64,000 bases of DNA, from contig JBITNC010000001.1 in assembly GCA_050084985.1 (NCBI GenBank), positions 104,718,001 through 104,782,000 on the forward strand, written 5' to 3'. This stretch comes from Nageia nagi (Eukaryota; Pinophyta). Below the pieces are notes generated by a model. That model did no database searches. It had not been told where the DNA came from and worked only from the letters and a program-made list of their open reading frames with translations. Positions 46,500 to 58,289 of the stretch are shown piece by piece. Position 1 is the stretch's first letter; each line of letters starts with the position of its first letter. A program made the translations under genes and the position numbers.

Positions 46500-47760
46500 T
46501 TTAAGTATAAAAGTTACAAATATGCATGATATTTATTGGTTCACTCTCTTCATTACCTTCTAGGTTAGCTAAGTGATATGCTCCTTAACCAAATTTTCTC
46601 TTAACTATGTAAGGTCCTAACAAATTAGGGTAAAATCATGAATTTTCCTTTCCATCCATAAATTTTGTTTATTTTCTTTCAATACTAGGTCTCCTATATC
46701 AAATTTGTGAATTTTGAACCTTTTATCGAAAGCACATTTAATACGAATTTGATAGGTATGAATGTGTTCTAATGCATTAACTTGTATTTCATCTAAGATC
46801 AATAATTGGTCTAAACTCATTTGATGAGCTACCTCATCTATGATATAATCTTGTAAAGAAATTTGTAAAGATGGAATTTCTATTTTCAAGGGTAATACCA
46901 CTTCTACCCATAAACTAGAGAAAACAAAGTTGCCCCAGTGGGAGTTTGAATGTTAGTGTGATAAGCACATAAAGCATGTGGAATCCTTGCATGCCAATAT
47001 TTGTAAGAATAATTTTATTTGTAGCCTTATATTATTCATTTCCCTAGGGGTAATATGGTGTTGAAAAATTAATCCAAATATGATACCCTTTGCACAAAGC
47101 TAATACCTCTTTATTTTTTAAATTCTTTCTATTATATGTGATAATTTGGGCAAGACTTACAAATATGATGCTCTATAAAATATGCTATCTTTGCTCCTTT
47201 TTTTGAAATCATAGGAAAATATTTGACTCATTTTGTGAAGTATTCTATAGTTGTTATTATAAATTTATTACCTCCTAAGAAAATAGGGGGTATTTGACCT
47301 ATCAAATCTAATGCCCATGTCAAAAATGACCATTATGATTACATAGGTTGTAGTGCTTGCAATGGTTGATTAAACAAATTAGAATGTTATTGAAATTTAA
47401 TATATTTTTAACATATTCCATATAATCATGTTCCATAATGGACCAATAATATCCCATACACATTATTCATTTTGTTATTGTGGGACCACTAAAATGCCCT
47501 CTACATATTCCATCATGTGCATATGAGATTACGATTTGTGAATCCATCCATTCTAAGCATCTAAGTAATATTTCATCAAAATCTCTATGATATAGGACAT
47601 ATTCTAGCATACAAAATGAGAGGATTTTAATTTTTTATGCTTTTCTAATTGATTTTATTAAATTAATAGGTAAAATTTCATCTCTTAAGAATTTCACTAA
47701 TTAGATATGCCATAAATTTTTATCTTCCATTGTAATATTGAGAATTGCATGTTCTACTCC
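46500..47760 (-). pseudogene. Integrase, copy 2B (decayed)
   Basis: The minus strand aligns with 20,890-22,190. Readable blocks are FIITTIEYFTK (near 47,240), WHARIPHALCAYHTNIQTPT followed by GATLFSLVYG (near 46,930-47,010) and the 94-residue stretch 46,617-46,901, which contains LQDYIIDEVAHQMSLDQLLI, NALEHIHTYQIRIKCAFDKR and FDIGDLVLKENKQN. The last is the integrase C-terminal part. Core motifs around the second Asp are broken by stops, so the triad cannot be read through. Confidence 0.7.
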
Positions 47761-47819
47761 ATCCATTTATAATTAGGATTAAGTAATTTGGATAATATAT
47801 GATGTGAATGGTTTATTGC

Positions 47820-48280
47820 TGAGGGTTTTCATGTACCAAAGATCAAATTGAAGCCATAGCATCAGCAAATCTATTGGTTGACCTTGGCATTGCTTCTAAA
47901 TCATGCTTTTCAAATGATTGTAAAATATTATCTACCAATTTTTTGTACTTTTATAGTAAAGGTTCTTTACATTGAAAAATATCTTTAACCTGATTTACAT
48001 TTAACAATTAATCACCAATGAACTTAATACTTTTTAATTTTAATTTCATAGTTGTTTTTATGGCTAATATCAAAGCTTCATACTCAGAATTATTATTTGT
48101 GCATGAAAAATTAAATTTGAAAGAATAAGGTATGGCGACCCCCTTAGGTGTAATAAACACAACACTTGTACCTCCACTTTTTTCATATCTTGATCCATTA
48201 AAATATATTATCATATCCTAATATTCTTCAAGATCAATAAGAATTTCTATCTCATCTAATTAGAAAACATGTTAATCTAG
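47820..48280 (-). pseudogene. Second (archaeal-type) RNase H, copy 2B
   Basis: The open stretch 48,008-48,214 reads MIIYFNGSRYEKSGGTSVVF, ITPKGVAIPYSFKFNFSCTN, NNSEYEALILAIKTTMKLKL and KSIKFIGD. This is the Tat-lineage second RNase H: the first Asp of YFDGS has become Asn, while the Glu of SEYEAL and the Asp of FIGD remain. Left of it the frame continues with LLNVNQVKDIFQ-type text in broken form. It lies between the first RNase H and integrase, the diagnostic place. Confidence 0.85.
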
Positions 48281-48329
48281 TAATTCAATGATGAGTGGTT
48301 TATCATCATACAAAAGTGCTTCCATGTGA

Positions 48330-48810
48330 TAATTAGCTATGACTTGACCTTTAATTAATTTTTTATTTTTAAATTGTAATTCAAATTCAATTAAATGAAT
48401 GATCCATTTAGATATTCTTATATTTTTATATGTTTTATTCATCATTTATTTCAATGGATCTACTTTAGCAATTACATACGTGGTATGTTTTAGCATGTAA
48501 TGTCCCAACTTCTTAGTTGCAAAAACCATAGCTAAACATAACTTTTTTAGGTGTATGTATTTAATTTCATAACCAAATAATGTTTAACTAATATATTAAA
48601 TAGCTTGTTTTTTATTATATTTGTTCTTTTGAGCAAGCATAGTTCCTAATGCTGAATTTGTAGTAGATGTGTAGAGTAGGAATGGTTCCCCTTCCTTAGG
48701 TGGGACTAAAACCAAAGGTGATAAAAGATAAAGTTTTATTTCATCAAATGCCTCTTTTTATTCACTACCTCAGTAGAATGTAATCACCTTTTTTAACAAT
48801 TTATTGAAAT
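48330..48810 (-). pseudogene. First RNase H domain, copy 2B
   Basis: This aligns with 22,760-23,230. Broken minus frames give SALGTMLAQKNKYNKKQAI, YEIKYIHLKKLCLAMVFATK, KLGHYMLKHTTYVIAKVDPL and IRISKWIIHLIEFELQF. Several stops are present. Confidence 0.7.
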
Positions 48811-48819
48811 ATTTACACT

Positions 48820-49560
48820 TATTAGATAATTGTGAGATAAATAATCTTACATCTTGCAACTTACCTTGTAAACTTTATAATTATTTTATATTTGAAGGGG
48901 GAGGCATATTTACTATCACTTTTATCTTATTATGATCTACTTCAATTCCTTTATTGGAAATAATAAAGCCTAATAATTTTCCCTAAGTGACCCTAAAAGT
49001 GCATTTCTTGGGGTTTAATCGAATATTATGTTCCAATAATCTGTCAAATTTTTTGATAAGTGCCTTCAAGTGGTCTTCTCAAATTTTATACTTAGCTAAT
49101 ACATCATCCACATAATCTTCTATAATGCATGTAATCATGGAAAAAGGAAATCATTTTCCATTGGTAAGTATCCCCCCCATTCTTTAAGTCAAATGGCATT
49201 ATCTTATAAAAAAATATGCCCCAAGGTGTTGTGATTGTTATTTTATGTTGATCTTCAAGTGATACTCTTATTTGATTATACCCTAAAAATCCTTCCATGA
49301 GAGATAAAATTTCATGTCTAGAAGTAGATTCAACCAAATTATCTATGTTTGGTAGTGTAAAATCATCTTTAGGACAAGCTTTGTTTAAGTATCTAAAGTT
49401 CATACATATGTGAATTTTTCCATTAGATATTTTAATCGATACCATGTTGGAAATCCAATCAAAATAATCAATGGGATGGATGATCTTGGTTTCTAAAATT
49501 TTTTGTAACTCTTCTTTCACCATTAATTCTATTTTTGTATGCATTTACATAATTTATGCT
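48820..49560 (-). pseudogene. Reverse transcriptase, copy 2B (YVDD box intact)
   Basis: The open stretch 49,104-49,544 begins MHTKIELMVKEELQKILETK and contains MNFRYLNKACPKDDFTLPNI, NLVESTSRHEILSLMEGFLG, YNQIRVSLEDQHKITITTPW and FFYKIMPFDLKN. After a frameshift the minus strand at about 49,090-49,115 reads IIEDYVDDVLAKY, so the YVDD catalytic box is complete. This is the Tat-type reverse transcriptase. The thumb lies at 48,820-49,080 in broken frames. Confidence 0.85.
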
Positions 49561-50850
49561 TAACTAGTTTAGTATCTTCTTTAATACCTAGGTTATGTAC
49601 CACCAAGTTGGGATCCAATCCAAGTATATTAGTGTATGATCATGCAAATATATTTTTCTTTTCTTTAAGTATAGATGTGAATTTTTATTTCTCATTTTCA
49701 ATTAGTTACTTTCCTAGTTGAATGATCTTAGGATTTTTTGGATCATTACTTAAGTAAACCTTGATGGTTTCTTCAATTGACATGTGAGACCCTTCTTCCA
49801 ACTGATTTGGTATTGGAATCCAATTTTTATCATTTAGGTTGTATATTTTCATCTTCACCTAAATTTTAGTCTTGCAAGGTTGTGTTTATGGTCAATTCTG
49901 AAGTTTGTAATATAATATCTATATATTTGAAATCTTGTATTGTAGGTTGTTTGGAAATTAATGTAATGTCTATAGTATCTTCATCTACTATAAAGAATGA
50001 TGAAGAACTACTTGCACTTATCAGGTTCAATGATTCAAACTCATCACTTCTAGATTAGTAAAAAGATATTTTCTTTCTAAAACTCATCATATATTTTTAT
50101 GATTTCTACCTTATTACTTGATATAACATTAGGAAATATTCCTTCTAATGGTAATGTTGCATGTTTTGACTTCTTTGGTTCTAGCTCCAACTATTTTACA
50201 ACCAGATTCATTTTTGTTCTTACTTTTGTATCCCAATACTATTTGGTCAATAGGTAATTGGTAATAAATATTTATTATATATATATGTCCTTATTCATAT
50301 CAACCTGAACCTCATCTTTTCCATTAACATATATTGAAATATCTTTGGACAAATGACCTCACATAAGAGGATAAACATTCTAATGAATTATAGAAAATAC
50401 CTTCATATGGTTGCACTAAAGGAAGGATTGGTGGTTCTATAGGACTTATATAAACAAAGAGTGTTTGATTAGGAGATTTTCTTAATAGCACCAATTTCCC
50501 CACTACACTAGGATATCCTTTTGGTATTCCTATTTCTTGAGAAGAAATAATATTCAAAATAGTGTCATTGATTCCAAATTCCCTATACCACAATCTAGAA
50601 GTTTTATTATTATTGGACAAATATTTGATGAATTATCTTTATTTTGGTAATAATCCTTTTTAACTGATGTATCCATGGGATATGGAATTTTTTATGAGGA
50701 GGTTTCTCTTAATTCATCTAATTTTTATGCTCTTTCCTCCCAAGTCTATTTTTCATGTAGTGTGGGTTCTATATTTGGTAGAGAATCATTACTTATATTT
50801 GGTTGAGTTTTGGATGATTTTTGATTAATAGTATATTATTCTTTTAAAAA
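49560..50850 (-). pseudogene. Protease to reverse transcriptase spacer, copy 2B
   Basis: The 98-residue open stretch 50,324-50,620 (begins MSNNNKTSRLWYREFGINDT) and interrupted acidic text at 49,860-50,160 lie between protease and reverse transcriptase. The part YPSVVGKLVLLRKSPNQTLF matches a similar block near 24,920-25,010 in copy 2A. No catalytic motif. Confidence 0.55.
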
Positions 50851-50852
50851 GC

Positions 50853-51416
50853 TTAAAAAAAATTATTCTTACCCACCCTAGCAATCAATGGTTCATCTAG
50901 TGGTATGGGTATCATAAAATAATGCATAGATAGTAAAGCTACTACTTTTGATAAGCATTTACTATTATAATGTGAATATGGGTTTTTGTCTCTAGGTACA
51001 CAATGTACTACACCTTTGTAGATATACTTCAAGCAATTGTGATATGTTGATGGGATGTGTTGTATATCTCTAATCCAATGTCTTCCTATAAAGATGTTAT
51101 ATTGAGTTATATCTCCTTTGATTACATATAAAATGGTTTGCACTATCTTAGATCGTATAGTAATGGGAAATGAAATTGATCCCATTCTTGAATATAAAGC
51201 ATCATTAAATGCTTTTAGCTGCAAGCTTGATGCACAAATATGTGAAAATGGAAGGTTTAGATTCTTATATGAAATTGTTTTAATGGTGTTTATCGCTAAA
51301 CCTTCATCATCCAATATTCTCTTGAAAGCTTGCCCATCTATTTTGTCTATGATATATAAAGGTGGTTCTTGACCATGTGTCTTATTTGAATGTTTAACTT
51401 CATGATCATAAAACAC
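50853..51416 (-). pseudogene. Protease, copy 2B (longest open frame of the element)
   Basis: The 187-residue stretch begins MFYDHEVKHSNKTHGQEPPL. Blocks in order are YIIDKIDGQAFKRILDDEGL (residues about 21-40), AINTIKTISYKNLNLPFSHI, ASSLQLKAFNDALYSRMGSI, then QTILYVIKGDITQYNIFIGR and HWIRDIQHIPSTYHNCLKYI. This matches retropepsin-like proteases of plant Tat/Athila-type elements, where the site is normally D-[GS]-G in a VDGGS context; here it reads DDEG. The block YNIFIGRHWI is the C-terminal ILGRPWI motif. The start is not supported by context, since it would have been part of Gag-Pol. Confidence 0.75.
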
Positions 51417-51429
51417 AATGGTAGGATTT

Positions 51430-54130
51430 TAGCTTGTTTTAATATTTCCTACAAAAGAAATAAAGCTTTTGGGATCATTTATATCCAACTTGATTATTTG
51501 TAATAACTAGTTCATTGCATCCCTATGGTTCTTTGATTATTGTAGTAAGTCAAATAGAGACATTTTTACTTGAAAGTTTTTTAATTATTGATGTAGAGCT
51601 TCTTTTCCTAAGACCTTAAGAGGTTGGGGTCTAGGTATGTTGGGTTGTAAAACAACCTTATATAGTTGATTGTCTAGAATATTATTTTATTTTTCTTATA
51701 CCCTTTTAGAGCTCATAGTAATATTTACCATTCCTATGAATGTTGAGTTGTCATAACTCCAATTATATGTTATTTCATTCTCATTTAGATGTAATGAAAT
51801 ATTATTAGCTTGATATTGAGAAAGAGGATTTGATATATTCCCAAATTTTGATTAGGGATAGCTAAAGTATTATCAACTTCCAATTTTTCTTGATCAATTA
51901 GATTTTGAATTTTTTATTGTAAAGTTGTACATCTATTTGTATCATAGCCCTTTTGGAGATGAAAATGACAAAATTCATTTTCATTATACATCTACTATTT
52001 TTAGCATTAGAAAATTTAAGTCTTATATCTAGTAGCATAATTACTTTATGATCATAAAGTTTCTTTAGAATATCATAAAGAGATTTTGATAGAGGTGTAA
52101 ACTTTTTTTGTGGTTTAGAATCATTTTTCTCATTTTATGGAGGATTCAATTTTGCCACTTTAGTGATAGAAAATTTATTATCCAATGATGGTTTACCTGT
52201 TTGTTATATTTGATTTTTATTTTTAACATAAGGTTCATTTTTCTTACCCTTTATCTCACCATCTTGAATCTTATACTTTTTTATTATCATTGCTTGGCAG
52301 ATAGATTCTTTGAAGGTCTTATGCTATCAAATTAACAAGGTACTATTAATAGGCCTTAAACAACTTTGACTAAACACTTTTACTGACTCTTATTGAGGTA
52401 AAGTATAAGGCATGCTTATCAATGTTACCCTCCATATTGAGATAAAATTAGTAACTAATTCATCTTAGAATTGTTGCAATCTTGTAAGATCAGTGATGGA
52501 AGTTTTATCTTTAATATTGATTCTAAAATGTTCAAAGAACAAATTTTCTAAATGTACATATGAACAAATTCTATATTCCATTAGGTTATTGTCCCAATCC
52601 ATTGCTTATCCAACAAGTTTCATGGGAAAAATATGTAACATTAATGCATCATCATTAGCAATAACATAACTTGAATACTTAAATTGTATAAGATGTTCTT
52701 TAGGATCTTCCTTTCCCTTGAATGTTTTCATTCTTGGAATTTCAAATTTGAAAGGAATCTTCTTTTTTAGAACACTTGGATGAATAGGTTCATTGCAAAT
52801 TATTTCATATGATATCTTTTGATGTAGTTCTTTTTCTATTTACATCAACCTTTAACAAAGATCATTTATTTCTTCTGGATGATTTTGATACATGGGATAT
52901 TCATCGTATCTATGATCCACTTTTTCTCCATACCTTGGAAATGATTCATATCCTTGTTTAGAAGGTTTTTGGGCATCATATTAAGCTCCATCATAGGGTG
53001 GAGAAGGTGGTGGTAGTTGGTATGGTATTAATTGAGGTAAATGTTGTTGTACTTATTATTGAGGTAGTGGTGATCTAGGAGGATAATGTAATTGTCATGT
53101 ATTTCTAGGTGGAGGTAAATGATACCTTTGAAGCTCATCTTTTAAATCTCTAAGTGAAGCTTATTTTCCCTTAGCTAGATAAGGATGTTGATATTTATAC
53201 ACTCTATGACCTTGGGGTGATATAGATTGTGCCCTAGGTTGTCCCTTTTTAGATTTTTTCCATTATTTGATTAGACCTAGACTAGATTTGGATGTTTTGC
53301 TTATAAGATTGTATTATTAGTGGTATGTTTAGATGTACACTAAGCATTGGTTATGTTTACAATCATGGTTGTTGGGTAAATCCTAGGGTTTCATTTGTTG
53401 TTGTACACTTGGGTTATACAAAATCATTTATCATTGTGGTCAGTGTTGTATATTATTTTGGGGTAGATTATTTTTTCTATGTGCATGGGGGGTATTTCAT
53501 GTAACCTAAACCTTGTTGGGTCATGATTATCTCTTACCTCACATCCTTGTGTAGGTGTTCTATGACTTGATAAGGGAGTTAGTGTAATTGATTTTAAAAT
53601 GTAACAAGGATTATTATAAACTCTAGAATGGTCTTTTGATTATTGCATAAGATTAGTTGAATGTATTGAATTCTTCTATTTTCCTAGATATATTGGAAGG
53701 AATATAATCATCTCTTCTTAGATATAAGTGATCTAAGCATCCATCTAGCAAATAACATGTGACACAATCATACTTAGGTCTAAAAGGACCTCTTTAAATG
53801 ATGGTATTAGCTAAGTGAGTTTGTGAAGGGGGTATGTTTCTTAATAAAATCTCTTCTACACCATCCATTGGTTGTGTCTCTTCCACTAAATATTTTAGAT
53901 CTAAAGGAAGACTATGGTTATAAGAAGAATGAGGGAGTCTTAATTTTGTTAGATGTTGTCTAACTATATCTAAGTCATGATTGATTTAAGTAAGTTGGAT
54001 TTGTTTCTTGAGGATTTTCTCTTCTCCAAATGTTCCTACTAGACCTATGACTTGTTCATTCGTTTAAATAGTTTTCATTGTTTAGTTCTTTCTCTTGATG
54101 AGCTATTTGAGATTGAGTGTTAACCATTTT
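51430..54130 (-). pseudogene. Gag, copy 2B
   Basis: The minus strand near 52,250-52,720 carries capsid-type text: LMLHIFPMKLVG, AMDWDNNLMEYRICSYVHLE, NLFFEHFRINIKDKTSITDL, ARLQQF-DELVTNFISIW and RVTLISMPYTLPQ, with QESVKVFSQSC-type text after a stop. The AMDW-NL block is characteristic of the plant Ty3 retrotransposon gag domain. The N-terminal part (53,000-53,400) is rich in Pro, Gln, Tyr and Gly codons. Stops separate the blocks. Confidence 0.65.
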
Positions 54131-54139
54131 CTTTTGGGT

Positions 54140-55722
54140 TTTTATTTATTTTTATTTTTTGGCTTTATTTTATTTTTTACCAAACTATAAGGAAAATAAA
54201 ATAAACATCAAATATAATAATTCTATTCTTATCTTTTGGATTTATATTTATGATAAAGTAAACGAATGCACAAATAACCTACATGCATGCTCACATTTTT
54301 GGTGTGATTATCTTTTCCTAATTTTTTGGTATATTAAATTAATCCTTTTAATATTATAGGTATGAATTGTACATTTTAATATTTTTAATCTTTCTAAATT
54401 ATTTTGTCTATTCAAGTGTTTAAGAAATGTAAGCAAGTAATCCTATTAAGCAATCTATGGCTAAGTAACATCTTGGTACTTAAAATGGTCCCCTTAGTGC
54501 AAAGGGGCTTGAGAAATATCATTGAGAACTATCTTGGTGATGAAATTCAAGTATATCCCCCTTTTTTATAGTTCCTAAATGGAAAGTAACAACTTCTAAC
54601 CTATGAACCTAGTATTCATGTCCAAGTATTGGCTCTAAGGCTCTCAAGGATGCAAGTTCTAACCCTCTTGATCATACATTTTCATTAATTAAACCTTTTT
54701 AATATGATTCAAACAATATTTTAATTAATGTGTAAGTTGATCTAAGTACCAATGAGATTCATTACCTTTTAATGAGGTTTATTAACCAAAGGAAATATAT
54801 AGATGTGGTTTATTACCTCTTCTTAAAAATTACAATCTCTTTTAACTGCCTTTTGATGTGTTAAGGAAAAACATTAACTCATTAATATGAGTAAATTTCC
54901 TTTAATGTAGGTTCATTTCCCTTCATTATGAGTCATAATTCTTTGACCACCTTTTAACATGGTAAGGAAGATAAGTAAGAGTATTAATGTGTGTTAAGTA
55001 GCCACTAGATTCATTAACCATTTTAATGTGTCCTAATCTACCTTAAATTTGATAAATTCACCTTAAGTTTATTTTGATCTTAATGATGATTAATTACCAC
55101 TTCCAAGTGTGGAAGTAACTTAGTGTAGATTTTTTTACTAGATTAATGTGATAAAGTGAGAAAAATAAAAATTCATTTATCCTTTTTCCATAACATCCAT
55201 TTTGGTCACCTTAAATCATTTTTCAGCACAAAGGGAGAGCATAAGTGGACAAGATAGAAAAAAATCAAGTGAATGATTTTATTTTTTTGTACGATCCCTT
55301 ACCAAATAGAGAATAAATAAATAAAATTTTAAGAATCATACAAATAAACATAAAAATAATACATGTTCTTATTGATATTCAATACCCTCCCCTACATGCA
55401 TTCTAAGTACAAGGATCACAAATAAGGTTTTCATTTTTGAACCTCATTCTTAGTTCCTAAGATGTGCTTACAATATTTATAAGAATAAAAATTTTACCTT
55501 CTATGCTAAATCATTAGCATTTTCACATAGTTTTTGATGTTTTAACATTAGTCATTGGCATCCAATACATAGTCATTAGTGAGTACAACTCAAACTTGGA
55601 AAAATATAGAAAATAAAAAAGTGAGATCATATTCACTACCACATGATACAAACAATGAAAAATACATGTATAGATATATAAAACCCCCTATACCTCCACT
55701 AATGTTGTTTACATGCAAGGGG
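54140..55722. other. Family 2 leader region, copy 2B
   Basis: Non-coding and AT-rich, lying between gag and primer site. It holds tandem units of about 101 bp at 54,790-55,000 and shares several blocks with 28,760-30,300 of copy 2A, for example around CCCCTTAGTGCAA (54,490; 28,995). An 80-residue open frame at 54,117-54,359 on the plus strand is not supported. Confidence 0.5.
54790..55000. repeat. About 101-bp tandem units in the family 2 leader (2B)
   Basis: Two units can be aligned. The landmark TGTGTTAAGG at about 54,856 corresponds to CATGGTAAGG at about 54,958. Both follow a TTACAATCT/TCATAATTCT block and precede an ATTAATATG/ATTAATGTG block. The period equals that of the three units in copy 2A. 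Confidence 0.6.
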
Positions 55723-55739
55723 CCCTCCTTCTAGTGCCA
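55723..55739 (-). promoter_or_regulatory. Primer binding site of 2B (Asn tRNA type)
   Basis: The minus strand reads TGGCACTAGAAGGAGGG three bases inside the LTR edge. As I recall it, the 3' end of plant cytosolic Asn tRNA has the complement TGGCGCTAGAAGGAGGG; only one position differs, a G-to-A change typical of the decay seen here. Confidence 0.7.
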
Positions 55740-55742
55740 AAA

Positions 55743-56135
55743 TGTCATACTCAAAAAGTAATCCTATTAGCAAACAACACAAGACATGTCACAATCAACA
55801 TTTTTCCTTGTTACTCTTTATTAGACCTCAATGATACATATTATGAATATGTTTCAATTTTTTGCCTTATAAAAGGACTTTTTATAAAATAATATTTAGG
55901 CATTTGTAGACATATTTTCAATATTTGCAAGCCTTAAAAAATATCTTTTGAAACCTACAAAAAAATTGGATCTCTCTATTCTCTTCAATTCCTTATGGCT
56001 TGCTTTATTCAATTATACTACTCTACACCTATGGACCTTGCACACATGTAAATAGAAAAATATATAACATACCTATTCATATGATGAAAAAGGCATAACA
56101 CTAAACATAAAGAAAGCATGTAAGTGTTACTCTCA
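55743..56135 (-). repeat. 5' LTR of family 2 copy 2B, truncated
   Basis: Begins (plus view) TGTCATACTCAAAA and runs parallel to 37,877-38,265 with high similarity. It stops near 56,135 after AGCATGTAAGTGTTAC, where the other LTR continues for another 440 bp. The missing part has been replaced by the sequence that leads to the family 3 element. Confidence 0.75.
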
Positions 56136-58095
56136 CAAAATCATATTCTTAAGGGTAACATTCTTTACATTCATTATTCATTCATTCTTCCCTTCAAATA
56201 AAATCCCTTGTATAATTCTTATTTCTCATTACCTTTATTTCTCAGTTGTAAATACTTGTACATAGTTCAGTATTGAAGTGTTGTATTGTATATTCTCTTA
56301 GTTAGGGCTCAATTTTGTTCAAGGTATTTTCGGTTCATGTGAGTAAAGTCTAGGTCTTAAATAGTATAATATAACTTAGAGATACCATTTCATTAAAAAG
56401 TAGGTGTTATTTATCAAAAATTATCTAAGTTGTGTTCGATTTATGTTTATAAATTATATTCAATGAAGAGTCCCATTTTGTAAAAAATTAGCTAAATCAT
56501 TTCTAGGTATTATATTGTCTAGAGTCTATGTACTTGTGTAAGTCAAATTTGGGTCCTATTTTAAGTCAAGTTACTTATGTTTTGGTTCAGTATAGTCTAG
56601 GTCTTATTTGGGGCCCCATTGTGTATAGGGTATGGTTTTTGGTTAATTCATATAGCAAGCATTATCATAAGAGTTGAAGTAAATATTGAACCCATGAAAT
56701 TCGAATGATAACATCATACTTCTTAGTGAAAATTAGTGGCTCTAAATGTTTTCATCAATGACTAGTCCTAATAGTATTCATGGTGGGAGATGTTCATAGT
56801 ACTCTACATTAAGTAAACCCCACCAATTTTGAGTGATGATGTCATATTTTTTGGAGAAAATAGGTGGGTGGTAAGTTCCATGAGTATTCTCAAATTCAAA
56901 TAATACTAGCCAAGGTATAATAAAACCTATCAAGAATAAGTAAATACTATAAGAGGAGGTGAATAGTTGGGTACACCTAATCAAGGGTGTATAACCCTAG
57001 GACTCTATCAATGTGTTAACTACAACTCATTTCCATTTGGTAGTAGTAGTTCACTTTTGGGTTTGAATGGATATATCTTCCCTTCACCCTTGCAGTATTT
57101 AGTACAAAAAGTACACATAGGAGCATTTAATGAATGGAGAGAGTTGGTAGACTACTTACTACTAAAATAACTTTATTGTACTTACAAAAATGGCAAACCA
57201 TACCTCTTAAGTTCAATAATAGTTCTAAATTGACCATCTTCAATAGACAAATATGATCGATTACGATTAGAAAAGTACAATATTAAAAATCTTCATATTT
57301 CTAAATATCGATGTTGTATATGAACCATGCTCCATAATTATTAATAGTTGTAAAATCTCCTATAAATATTTAATTTTTCTCTATCTTTAATCAAAGGGGT
57401 AGTTATATTCATTAATGGTGGAAAACCATCTATTATAAATAAAACATTATATATAGTGGATTGCTTGAATTTCAAAAGATCAAACATTTTAGAAAAATTT
57501 CCCCTTGTAAGAATTGATTCAATATATGATAGTGTAATGTATAGATATTTTTTTATTTGAATTATGTGGTTGTTATCTTATTTTATGATTATTGTGTATG
57601 AGGCTTAGTATAAAATTATAGTTGAATATTGCAATTGCAAAACCCTAGGAGTGAGATAATTGTTCTATTTTTTGTCTTGGTTATGGATTAGTACCTATGC
57701 AGTGATGCTTGAGTTGATTAGTTTAGTTTATTTTTCATATTATTTGCATTTCCTTATTTAGTAGGTTAGATTTTTATCTCTTTATTATTACTTTTTACCT
57801 TTTCTTAGATAGGAGTCAGGCTATAACCTACAAATTGAGCAAAAACATACATGAGTGCACTATCCCACCACCTTATGCTCACTCAAGAACCTCACTTTTA
57901 TCAAAGTAGTAGAAAAATTTCTAGACCAAACCCTTAGGTTACATTATTTTGATCAATATCAAAATGTTCATTTTTTGTATGTTTGATGGGACTTGAGTAA
58001 AACCTAGATCATATGGGCATGAATAGGGTAGATAGCTATCTATGGTAGGCTAGCACCATTATTTTATAAATTTTATAAAGTTACTTAGACCTTAT
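56136..58095 (+). repeat. Probable 5' LTR and leader of family 3 (decayed)
   Basis: This is AT-rich sequence with no supported gene. It runs up to a degenerate Arg-tRNA primer site at 58,096. Near 57,975-57,992 it reads TTGTATGTTTGATGGGAC, a decayed match to the TTTGGCACGCCCGGTGGGAC block that precedes the primer site of family 4 (60,927-60,946). I could not define the LTR start. Short open frames at 56,778-57,170 lie on both strands over the same DNA and have no recognisable content. Confidence 0.45.
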
Positions 58096-58108
58096 TGGTG
58101 ACTCTAGT
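58096..58108 (+). promoter_or_regulatory. Degenerate primer binding site of family 3 (Arg tRNA type)
   Basis: The sequence TGGTGACTCTAGT corresponds to TGGCGACTCTGCT at 60,961-60,973. The one C-to-T and other changes fit the general decay of this part of the window. Confidence 0.6.
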
Positions 58109-58289
58109 ATCATACCATTCATTTTCACAAACCTTGGCATCTCTAATTCATAGATTCACTAGAAGTAGTACCAAAAATTCTTCCTAATAGCCTAGATTTT
58201 AAGAGTTGATACTTCCTTAAAGAAAGACTATGTGAAAGATTTTCTAGACTCTATCTCCACAAATCCTCTGATAGCAGTTCCACTATTAG

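Larger units (their letters stand above)
37877..56135 (-). mobile_element. Family 2 Tat-like Ty3/gypsy element 2B
   Basis: This element lies in minus orientation. A 3' LTR (37,877-38,704) and the truncated 5' LTR (55,743 to about 56,135) match closely over about 390 bp. The interior is about 17 kb. Right to left it has an Asn-type primer site, a leader, gag, protease, spacer, reverse transcriptase, RNase H, a second RNase H, integrase, ORF-A, ORF-B, an antisense ORF on the plus strand, a long repeat-bearing 3' region and a polypurine-like tract. Order and the two RNase H domains point to the Tat lineage. The element is decayed but less so than 2A in reverse transcriptase and protease. Confidence 0.8.

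Noticed and set aside
56778-57170. ORFs of 67-68 codons on both strands
   Set aside because: They overlap each other, have no recognisable motif and lie in the probable family 3 LTR or leader.
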